Assembly: GCF_037975245.1 (NCBI RefSeq)
Contig: NC_092581.1
Location: forward strand, 10,671,303-10,735,302
Direction of reading: 5' to 3'
Length of the DNA stretch: 64,000 bases
Source of the DNA: Apostichopus japonicus
Taxonomy: Eukaryota > Echinodermata > Holothuroidea > Aspidochirotida > Stichopodidae
Under the pieces are notes generated by a model. The model was not told where the DNA came from. It was given only the letters and a program-made list of their open reading frames with translations, and ran no database searches. Shown one piece after another: positions 55,474 to 64,000 of this stretch. Numbering within the stretch: position 1 is the stretch's first letter; every line of letters begins with the position of its first letter. A program made the translations under genes and the position numbers.

Positions 55474-55853
55474 CAGTGGCGGAGCTAGGGGTATTGGTCA
55501 GGAGTGGCGAGAATGGTCTGTAGGGGCGCTTTCGACACTATCTAAGCGGAGCGCCACCACTGGTTGGCGCGTAGCGTACAGACAATTTTTGAGTAAAGAT
55601 ATACTCCCTAGATCGCCGGAAATGACCCTTTCCGGGCCTGGCTAATTTGCAGATAAACGAAGAATAAGGTGTCATCGCCAAATTACAGCAAGAAAATGTG
55701 AGAAATGTCAATAAGTAGATGAGAGCGCAATAAAAAAGTCAATAATCTAGAATAAGTAAAAAGTGGTAAAGAGCCGAAAAAGGCGCCAGCAGTCCATTTG
55801 AGTCCGTCAGGGGGGGCATCGGCCCCCCTGACCGTATGGACGCTCCGCCACTG
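55474..55853. mobile_element. hAT-type MITE, 380 bp, copy 2
   Basis: Same family as 47,092-47,498 but inverted. Termini CAGTGGCGGAGC / GCTCCGCCACTG are perfect. The flanking octamers TGCGGCGG and CGCGGCGG differ by one base, an aged 8-bp duplication. The interior includes TCTAAGCGGAGCGCCACCAC and GGCGCGTAGCGTACA. Confidence 0.88.
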
Positions 55854-55876
55854 CGCGGCGGGGGTGCAGCCCCTAA

Positions 55877-56110
55877 TTCGCCATTACTAATGTAAAAGAG
55901 AGTTTTGACATAATTGGACCTCCATGCTTTTTATACATCTACATGAGACATTTCGTCGTTGTTTACATTAGCATCCCGCGGTATACTGCGCAATTTGAAC
56001 GGACCGTACGGTACATGATGGCATGCGCTGTAATAACCGATGCTTGCTTATATGGTATTGACATGAACACGTTGAATGCGCGCTTCGCGCGCGAAAATTT
56101 TTGGTTATTT
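55877..56110. repeat. Dispersed repeat, copy 2
   Basis: Matches 14,930-15,140 in the same orientation: CATTACTAATGTAAAAGAGA, TTGACATAATTGGACCTCCA, ACGGACCGTACGGTACA. It lacks the inverted second arm seen in copy 1 but has CGCGCTTCGCGCGCG at the point where that arm would begin. Confidence 0.75.
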
Positions 56111-56809
56111 TTTCAGGCAAGTCGGACAATTTTGAGGCTTTTCATCCTGGAACGCCATTTTCATGCTCACTGATATGATGTGATATCTGCTGTTTGCGTT
56201 ACAAATTCGAACAGGCGCGTAGCGAGGAATTTGCCAAGGGAGGGGCGAAGCCTGTAGGCAAATTATCTAAGCGTAGCACCACCATAGGTTGGCGAGAAAG
56301 CGTACAAGAAAATTTTGGCCGAAAATGCCTCCCAGATCGCTGGAAATGGCACTACCCAGGACCATTTGTTAGCGCGAAGCGTACAAGCAAGTTTTGGCCG
56401 AAAATGTCCCCCAGATCGCTGGAAATGACACTTCCCAGGCCTTGTAAGTTGCCTCTAAGCACTTTCTATTTTGAAATTACTTAGCGATATCATTTAAAAA
56501 AATGCTGAATGGGGGGAGGGGGGCGGGCGGTCGCCCCCATCCCAAAATGCGTCATGTTCCCCGACGACACGGTCGAGTTCGAGACCAGCCACAGTTGGTT
56601 TCAGAGCACAATTCTACACACGCGTTATGATAGACCATATATAGTATATATATAGATCATTAGTGAGAGAGGAAAATGGAAACGTCAAAAAATGGAGTTG
56701 TCGGTGTAAGGGGTAGGGTGAGTCACACTTTTACGAAATCATTGATCCGTCACTGGCTACCCTTCAGCGCTGTAATGATGTCACTGTTCCTCTTTCTCTT
56801 CCCGGTGTC

Positions 56810-56950
56810 TTCGCGTTTTTCTTTTACTCCCTCCTTTTCTCCTTTTTCTCTCTTTCTTCTTTTTCTTTTCCCTTCCTTCCTCTCCTCCTCCTCTTTTTTC
56901 CCCTCTTTTTTCCTTTTTTCTTCTCTTTTTTTCTCTCCTCTTTTTCTTAC
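56810..56950. repeat. Polypyrimidine tract, about 140 bp
   Basis: Almost uninterrupted C/T on the plus strand, next to a G run and CGCGCGCCCCC. Such tracts can form triplex DNA. The long frames on both strands (Lys/Glu/Arg-rich or Phe/Ser-rich) arise from composition. Confidence 0.85.
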
Positions 56951-57317
56951 CCGGGGGGCGCGCGCCCCCAACGCCCCCCCCCCGGATACGCACCTGATAA
57001 AGATCTAGGTTTTGGCCAGAGCTGGGACGTTAGAGCCGGGCGATGTAGGCGATGGGGGCGGGAACGATTACATAACATCATTGAACCGCATTCGGGTGTG
57101 TTAATTAATGTCATAATGGATAAATTTACCTAGATTAGTGGTTACGAATTCCTGTAGAGGTTCTTATCACTGATACAGTTCATTTAACATTGACTAATGT
57201 TAGGGGATAGTTGTATTAAGTAGGCCTATAACTGATTTTCACAACGACGTTATAATTAACACGAACAACCTGATTTCTAAATTAAATCCAAGTTTTTAAA
57301 CTTCTTCATTTACTTAT

Positions 57318-57775
57318 CAGCAATCGGCTCTCCTTGCCCTCTCTATACTCTCCCGTCGCCCTATCCACGCCTCCCCCCTCCCCCCAATGCCACCCAAGAA
57401 AAACATACTAAAATACTATATGTTTATTTATGTGCATAACTCATTCAAATCCCTTGGCTATCTTATACATTGTAGAAAATCGTGGGGGGCCTAAATAAAT
57501 AAGACCAATGTACCACCCCTTCCTTCAGCAGCAGGCTCACCTTGCCATCCCTACCCCAACATATCCCTATCCGACACCATATATGTCACCCAAGAAAAGC
57601 ATACTCAAACACTTAAATCCGCGCATAGCCCTTACAAACTCCTTTTCTATTTTATACTTTGCAACAAAACGTGGGCGCTCTTTTTACAAATTAATAAGAC
57701 CAATATGCCATGCAAACCTTTCAGCAGCCGGCTCTACTTGCCCTCTATACCCCCCTCCCCTCACTCTATTTCGAC
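57318..57775 (+). repeat. Tandem repeat, unit about 200 bp, just over two copies
   Basis: Units begin at CAGCAATCGGCTCTCCTTGC (57,320), CAGCAGCAGGCTCACCTTGC (57,523) and CAGCAGCCGGCTCTACTTGC (57,721). They share CACCCAAGAAAA(A/G)CATACT, TTATAC.TTG and AATAAGACCAAT(G/A)T. Its origin is unknown. Confidence 0.8.
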
Positions 57776-57779
57776 CACA

Positions 57780-59445
57780 TCAGACTAACATTTTTTCAAC
57801 TTTTGTTTAAATTAAACACTTCCACGACTTTATAATAATATTGTGATTGGATTAGAATTAACCCGATAAGTTTCTTTACACAACATGGGATCAGAACTAT
57901 ACTTATTGTCTTCAAAATGGTCCATTTCGTTAAGAATAAGAAACCTACTAGGAAATAAGTCACTGCCCAAACGAGTAACACATCGGCGTAGCAAAGGCGG
58001 AAGAGGGCGGAATGACCTTTGCAGAATGTGAAAGGTGGCGGGGGGGGGGGGGAGGGGTGGTCATTAAACATTTCCCGCTACTTAATATATGTATTGGCAT
58101 GAACCTTAGGGAAGAGGTTTATGTGAATGAACGACTAAATTGAAGAGGGGGGTATCCAGAAAAAAAATTAAAAGTTAACACGTGACATAATGCAGGCTGT
58201 GGCAAATTTATAAGTTCGATCTATTTAGGTAGCTTTAACGCAGGGGTTTGCTTATAACCACTTTATGTCAGGTTGACGAGGGGAGCAGTGGTTCCCCCCC
58301 CCACCCCATCACCTCCTTTGCCGCTTTGCGCACGCCACTTGTTACGATTAAGATATAATTGACAACTCGGAAATGAACAAAACAAAAAGTGACTTTCGGT
58401 TGACAAAACAAATCGACAAGCGAAGAGCCTCCAATTTCCCCGAAATAGCTATGCCGTGTTCCAAGTGAATCTTATTTTTACCTTCTTGAGTTGATGATTG
58501 CTAGTCTCGGGCGTAATACGTTCACAAAGTGACAGGTGGTATGATCAGTAAAACACAAGAATTCACATCCCAAAAGATTATCGCCAAAAGGATGTCAAGC
58601 ATGAAAATATGGGAGGAGAAGTCTGTAAGAGGTGAGGAGGTTAATCCTTACGTGGATAACTCTGTTTTTATAAGACATGACAGTTGATAGAAATGTTCTA
58701 AATATCACGCCACAGCTCAGTGGTAATGTAGCGCAAAGACCATTAGAAACTATACTTTGCTTGTTTAATTACACAAACGGCGTTCGTCGAACCCCGGAAG
58801 ATTCCAAGTTGAAAGTCGTAAATATTTTCATGAGATGCTGCCTATGAACAACAATGATAACTTAATGCAGCTGTTTGCGTTTGATGGCTCAGCTTTGACA
58901 AGACTGTTAACATGGATTTAGGGCTATGGAGTATTATTATATATAAAATATAAAAATACGAGGAAATCTTCACGATGCTTCTTTATTATTTTGATATAAA
59001 CCTGACTTATATAGGCCTGACGAAAGCCGGTCATGCAGGGAGAGGAATAACAGCCCGAGGTCAATTGGCTAATTAGAAGGTTCGCGAAAAATTGGAGGGG
59101 GGGGGGGGCGGGTTGAACCAAGAAAATATTGGATAAAGAATAGTCTCCTTTAGTGTTTCCTTACTTGAAGAACAAAGAAGGTAAAATAATTGTTCATGTG
59201 TTCCGATATGGCTGTCAATATTTCTGACTAAACTTATAAGCTGCACTGCAATGGGATTTACGAATTGGTTGATATCGAAGCTCTACCAATGACTGCCCTG
59301 CATCGCAGAAATTGCGAGACAATGTTTAGTTATTGCATATTTATTAACATGACACTGATATGGAGGACGTATCGATGACATTATAAATAGCAAATCATGA
59401 AACATGTTTTAAAAATATGATGATGACACTGTAGGTAACATCTTT
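57780..59445. other. Intergenic, no gene seen
   Basis: G runs near 58,038 and 59,096. Frames here have no motif. Confidence 0.5.
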
Positions 59446-59449
59446 CATG

Positions 59450-59660
59450 AAGTAAATCGCAATCGTGTGACATCACTAAGAAGTGACATCATTAAAAAGT
59501 GACATCACTAAGAAGTGTCGAAACTGTGAAGTGACGAAACTTTTGTGACTTGACAACGTATAGTGTCATCAATGCGTAGTGACACCATTACAAAGTGCCT
59601 TTACTACAAACCATCATTACTACACGAACACGAAATGACGTCGTAACGGAGTGATATCAT
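59450..59660 (+). repeat. Degenerate AGTGACATCACTAAGA minisatellite
   Basis: Short repeats of AAGTGACATCA(C/T)TAA(G/A)A from 59,470 become progressively diverged (AGTGTCATCAATGCGT, AGTGACACCATTACAA, GAGTGATATCATA). Confidence 0.7.
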
Positions 59661-59756
59661 ATACGATGTACCAACATTGCCAATCACAAGAAAGTTGCAT
59701 CATCTCTAGACCTGAAACTTAAATTTGTAAAGATATCCTTTAACGAATATATATTC

Positions 59757-59801
<45 letters not shown>

Positions 59802-59878
59802 CAAATTAAACATACATATATAGATATATATATATCTATATATTAATGCAATGGAGGTAAACGACAAAGGCAAATGAA

Positions 59879-60113
59879 TATATATAAATGAAAATCGTAA
59901 TGAGTTGGAAAATCAAGAACAGTGAAAAAACTTTCAGCCTCCACCGGGATTCGAACCACGGGCCTCCCGCTCTGTACGCGGACACCCTAACCACTAGGCT
60001 ATGGACGCTGATTGTATGTCCAGAAGTTCGAAACCGGTAAGGAAGATCGTAATTCCACTGTAGGCGTTTGTCACCTATATCGAACAATAATAGTTCTGTT
60101 TTTTGGTGACATA
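59879..60113 (-). mobile_element. tRNA-derived SINE, family 1, copy 4 (best preserved)
   Basis: On the minus strand: head TGTCACCAAAAAACAGAACT, then CTACAGTGGAATTACGATC, GGTTTCGAACTTCTGGACAT, A box TAGCCTAGTGGTTAGGGTG, B box GTGGTTCGAATCCCGG and tail CCAACTCATTACGATTTTCA, followed by TATATATA. Both boxes are near consensus. (TA)-rich sequence flanks both sides (59,752-59,850 and 60,114-60,150). Confidence 0.88.
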
Positions 60114-60150
60114 TCTATATATATATCTATCTATATATATATATATGTAT

Positions 60151-61963
60151 AATTTGAAAATCTAGAAAACCCTTGGCAATTCTCTAGGCATTCTCACATC
60201 TGTATAAACACATGTTTCAGCTACACATTCACATGGCGTTTAATGTCTATGATGTGGGATAACCAAGCTCTGTATCCACATGCTGTAGGTTTTGCATATA
60301 TAGCGTCAATGTTAGCGTGTGAGAGGGCATTTATTCACAGATGGCCTTTGACACTGTACATACGCACAGCCCCATGCATTGCATGACGATTCACGAGGGC
60401 TTTATTTGAGATCAAACTTAATTATATTTTAGGGACAGAACAGCAAAAGAAAGCCAATTGATTCGGTCACTGCGTTTCACATTTTCGAAGTAAACTTTTA
60501 TGAGAAATATTTGGAAAATAAAGTGAAACAAATCAGGAAAGTTTATGCGGATCGATGAAGACTAAACTCCCTTTTGCACTAGGCAGCGACGCGATGAGAT
60601 GTGACTTGATGAAAAAGTCGCCAGCGCGATTTTTTTGTTTTCACACCACAGGCGACATTTTATTTATCGTTCGGAGGTACTATTTTTCATAGCGGGAAAT
60701 TTTTTTGTGTCATGGGTCACATGAGGATATGTATATTCAATAAAAAAATATGTGCAATAGTTATACAACGACACTCCAAAACATGTCAGCAACGGTGAAA
60801 GAGGTTTAACATAATTGTGATGAAATCAAGTTAGTTTATATGACTAAATTTGCTGTATATAGAAGAGTGAAATGGAAGAGGTAAAGACCATTGTGGGTAC
60901 ATCATAACAGGAATGACACCATCGACTGGTAGAAGAACTTTGATTGGATGGAGGGAATGCTTTTAGTAATAAATTTTGTGTTGCATCTGAGGAACTGACG
61001 TAATGGCCTCTGCGTGCTAGACTAAGTTGACCAGTCACTTATATGAAATGGCCTCATATGTTTTAAGAATCATTTGACAAAATTCAAAAATTAAAATATT
61101 AAATAGCCTACTTCTCTAAATGGCGCCAAATCTTATCATTAAGGTATACATATCTCCTATTCAGTTGGATAGGTGGAAGTATAGTATCAGCTAACCCCCT
61201 CCCTCTTCCGTCCTCTCTCCCCCCCCCCCCCTCGAACATTGCGGCTTAATCATTAGTGAGTAATCACCATCAATCGGAAGCCTATTGGGGAAATGGAGAA
61301 ATATTCACCGACCGAAGGCATAGGAAGTATCACCAACGAATTAACTCAAGCCCACCATGGATGGGAGCATGTCAGGAAAATATCGCTTTCCTTTGCCAGA
61401 AATGATACTTTCAATAAAGCCTCTGACAGCCTTGAACATTGACAGCGTATAGGATCGAGTCAGCAAAATGATAATAGGCACATCTTTGCTTTTATAAGGC
61501 AGATATTCTCATATCCTGCGAAGACATAAAGTTATATAAGCCTGTACTTTAGCCTCGTGTTATAAGTGTTTCGTGTTTATATAGAGCGAACCATTTCAAG
61601 AGTACACTGTTTTTTGTGTACAAAAATCATATTATACGATAGGCTATACCCATAACAGAATAGACTGAAGTAATTTTACAATGTCCTTATCGTGATGTCA
61701 AGTTTTTTTAATGACGGTATAGTGTGTTGACCACATCTGTATATTTTATTTTATTGCCATGTTATATAGAACTGAAAAGTTGCCAAATCAAAGTCGGGTT
61801 TGAACTTTGTAGTATATATAACCCCTTTAACACAGATCAAAAGAGTACACATTTGTTTGCCACACTTGAAACTACACACATTATATCGTAAGAAGTCATA
61901 CGGCAATGGGAATAAACAGGGTCAATTCGGGGCCCTGGTAAACCATGGAGAGGGAGGGATGGC

Positions 61964-62004
<41 letters not shown>

Positions 62005-62185
62005 ATATATCATATATCTTGACCTGTCCCAATGCCCCCCTCCCCCAAACCCCCTCCCCTCGACCTACCGTTCATAGTCGGCTGCTCAAGCGAGGAATCA
62101 GACTGTCCGAAGACATGCTTATAGGAATAAAAAATAGCCTACATTCGATACAAGATGATGAATTTTCTCTCAACAATAGTTTTTT
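60151..62185. other. Intergenic, no gene seen
   Basis: A GCAGCGACGCGATGAGATG stretch at 60,583 looks like part of a transposon terminus, but no partner was found. A (TA)n tract lies at 61,963-62,011. Confidence 0.45.
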
Positions 62186-62189
62186 CCCC

Positions 62190-62355
62190 CAGACCCCATG
62201 GATGCCCTAGTGTGCCCTAAATCGCTGCAGTGTTGTGTCGTAATCGTCAGGGACCCCCCAAATCAGTGCCAACGCCCCTTACTCCCTGTGTACCCTGTAT
62301 CGCCCACTGAGACTTCCCAACGCCCCCCTTAGGGGACCACTTTGAGAACCACTGG
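62190..62355 (-). mobile_element. hAT-type terminus
   Basis: The plus strand ends ...CCACTTTGAGAACCACTG at about 62,353; its inverse, CAGTGGTTCTCAAAGTGG, is the common hAT terminus pattern. The other end was not found, so this is a truncated copy or its partner has diverged. Confidence 0.55.
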
Positions 62356-62359
62356 TATA

Positions 62360-62807
62360 GTAGAATGCTACTAAAGATAATAAACTTATGGGCACAATTT
62401 AAGCTGTACGTAGAATATACCGCGGTGCTGTATAAAAACATCTGGCTTCATATGATAGTTGGCACGCATGCGTCCAGACTAGACGATATTTTGCCTTTAA
62501 TATTATGATAGGCGTATACTTTAGACCATGCCATTGATAAACCACATTGATCGGTCATCATAGAATTGTGCAGCCGTTCGTTAAGAAAAGTACTTGGATT
62601 ATTATGTTGATTGTATTTTAATTAATCTACGGTCATGCACTTATACTAAATTACTTTGCATGAATCAAAAAAATAAAAAATAAAACAAACGAAAATGTAA
62701 GTTTAACATGAGTCGTCGTGAGAAAGAATTTAAGAAGGGAATTTACAATGTTATCGAGAACTATTAATAATGGCAATGCACTTGATTATGTGAAGTCACA
62801 TATATAC

Positions 62808-62838
<31 letters not shown>

Positions 62839-63675
62839 GTTAAAAAAATGTCTCACCTATAGGATCATTGTAGTTACCCATTATTGTCTCAATAAATCAG
62901 TTAAAACAATCGGTTTTGACAATATTAACTTTAAGGAATATAATTAAATTCTTTTGAAGTGAGTCACAGAAGAGACAAATCAAAGAAGAAAAGTACTCGC
63001 GATAGTGTATAGTGTCCAAGTTTAATATAAATGTAACAGATAATTACCTATTATCTATACGTTCGGCTTGTAGCCTATATATGTTACCTATGAAGGGCTG
63101 CATTGAAAATATGCTAGAGGACATCCATACACTTACAGTTATATCCAAGTCTGTGTTCTATACCGTAATGTTTTACTTTCAAAATAAAGCACCGCATGGC
63201 AGAAATTGTGCCTGCTGTGTTTCTACCTTATTGATTACTAAAATTGTCTTCGATGAGAAGTTATCTAGACTCAGTGGAAATTTTGATCGAAAAAAATTTC
63301 GTTGTTTCAAACCTTGATCTTTTGATCCCTCTCCGTATACAACAGGTGTGTTTCTCATGCACTCATGAGCTCGTGATATTATTTACTACGTGTGTGTTTA
63401 GAGTATCCAGGGTTGCATAAAGACCGACTGGAACTGGTAAAGCACTCCCTATTCTTAAGGTTTACTGTTTGAGAAACTTTATCATACATACTGGGGGACT
63501 CATGGAGGTTGTGACTCGCAAAACTTCCCTACAGTTTACAGTTTGTTCCTAAGCTGATGCGATCTCATCATTCACGTAGATCATCTGGCTAGCTGTTATC
63601 AGTCAGTATAGATCGAAGTTCTCTCAGCACATTCGTCGTTAAATACATATTAGTCATAATCAAAAACATTGGTCG
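62360..63675. other. Upstream region of the SLC22-like gene, no other gene seen
   Basis: A poly(A) run of about 23 at 62,816-62,838 may mark a retroposon tail. The 101-codon frame at 63,012-63,317 has no recognisable motif or splice context. Confidence 0.5.
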
Positions 63676-63682
63676 GTAGCTC

Positions 63683-63689
63683 TATATAG
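63683..63689 (+). promoter_or_regulatory. Candidate TATA box of the SLC22-like gene
   Basis: TATATAG lies about 75 bp before the ATG at 63,760, a plausible distance for a short 5' UTR. In a TA-rich genome this could be chance. Confidence 0.3.
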
Positions 63690-63759
63690 GAGTGACTATA
63701 GGCTAAGTGTCGTAATACAAACTATAGCCTATACATACAGATTTCCACGCGGAACGACA

Positions 63760-64000
63760 ATGGCGCTGGATGATTTATTCATCCATATCGGAGAACTTGG
63801 AAGGTACCAATGGTATCTCTTTATTTTGGCGTCGCTGGGTACTGTAGTGTGTCCTGTGACACTGTTCTCACAGATATTCTACACAGTTCCTACCGAACAC
63901 TGGTGTAGTGTGGACTCGTGGGGTTACGAAGATTGTGATATCTATGGCCTGGATCATTCGCAGTGCGAGGAAGCTCAGAGAAATCTTTCTATTCCTTGGT
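63760..64000 (+). CDS. SLC22-like: SLC22-family organic ion transporter, N-terminus (runs off the window)
   Basis: An open frame starts at ATG 63,760 (GACAATGGC) and stays open for 80 codons to the window edge. It begins MALDDLFIHIGELGRYQWYL, which matches the family start (x-D-x-(L/V)-x-x-(I/V)-G-E-(F/L)-G-x-(Y/F)-Q). A hydrophobic first membrane helix follows (FILASLGTVVCPVTLFSQIF), then T-E-H-W-C at the start of the large extracellular loop, with further cysteines (DC, QC) as usual for organic cation and anion transporters. These 12-helix plasma-membrane carriers move small organic ions such as carnitine and amines. Substrate cannot be inferred from the N-terminus. Confidence 0.87.
   Translation, partial: MALDDLFIHIGELGRYQWYLFILASLGTVVCPVTLFSQIFYTVPTEHWCSVDSWGYEDCDIYGLDHSQCEEAQRNLSIPW

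Larger units (their letters stand above)
54790..56996. mobile_element. Composite hAT-like element with nested copies
   Basis: Left end CAGGCGCGTATCC (54,790) and right end GGATACGCACCTG (ending 56,996) are inverted repeats with one mismatch. ATAAA flanks both sides (54,785-54,789 and 56,997-57,001). Both inner edges share CCCGGGGGGCGCG. Nested inside are a CAGTGGCGGAGC MITE (55,474-55,853), a dispersed repeat (55,877-56,110) and a second CAGGCGCGTAGC start at 56,212. A 5-bp duplication is short for hAT, so it may be coincidence. Confidence 0.55.

Noticed and set aside
56676-57008. Frames rich in Phe/Ser (plus) and Lys/Glu/Arg (minus)
   Set aside because: Produced by a polypyrimidine tract; both strands are open for compositional reasons.

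Overview
The window is nuclear DNA from an animal. Genes are sparse and split by GT-AG introns, the sequence is AT-rich, long (TA)n tracts occur throughout, and transposon remains are dense. The gene content (BIR/UBA/RING inhibitor-of-apoptosis proteins with extra two-BIR paralogs, a secreted Ig-domain protein, an SLC22-type carrier and SAM-domain multicopy genes) fits a marine deuterostome. An echinoderm, perhaps a holothurian, is my best guess from overall texture; no species can be named from the sequence alone.

Layout. 1-1.6 kb: the first two coding exons of a minus-strand Ig-domain gene that leaves the window on the left, plus two tRNA-derived SINE copies. 2.7-5.7 kb: a TIR-bounded non-autonomous element with tandem repeats in both arms. 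7.7-12.9 kb: two arrays of TTTACACA/GTAAAA motifs flank a plus-strand SAM-domain gene start and two broken downstream exons. 14-15.4 kb: a second SINE type and a dispersed repeat. 17.4-25.6 kb: a complete five-exon minus-strand IAP gene whose splice phases all agree (574 aa, BIR-BIR-BIR-UBA-RING). 27-32.4 kb: two tandemly duplicated single-coding-exon genes, each with two BIRs and no RING, in a shared segment of about 1.8 kb. 32.8-34.4 kb: a tandem repeat and a hAT-type element with a perfect 8-bp target duplication.

35.58-46.76 kb is the most striking object: an 11.2-kb segment with matching inverted termini, a 6-bp direct repeat (CGTCCG) outside each end, and arrays of a perfect palindrome (core CCACTTAAGTGG) inside each end. 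Inside are a three-exon gene of unknown function whose phases agree and three further nested TIR elements. 47-57 kb is a cluster of hAT-like non-autonomous elements, a decayed LINE reverse transcriptase and a solo LTR with a 5-bp target duplication. 57.3-63 kb holds tandem repeats, another SINE and a hAT terminus. A plus-strand SLC22-like transporter begins at 63,760 and runs off the right edge.

The host genes do not form a pathway, apart from the three IAP-family genes. These look like a local expansion on one strand: one full ubiquitin-ligase-type IAP and two short BIR-only relatives that could act as binding partners or competitors. All functional assignments come from motifs read by eye; no alignments or searches were run.
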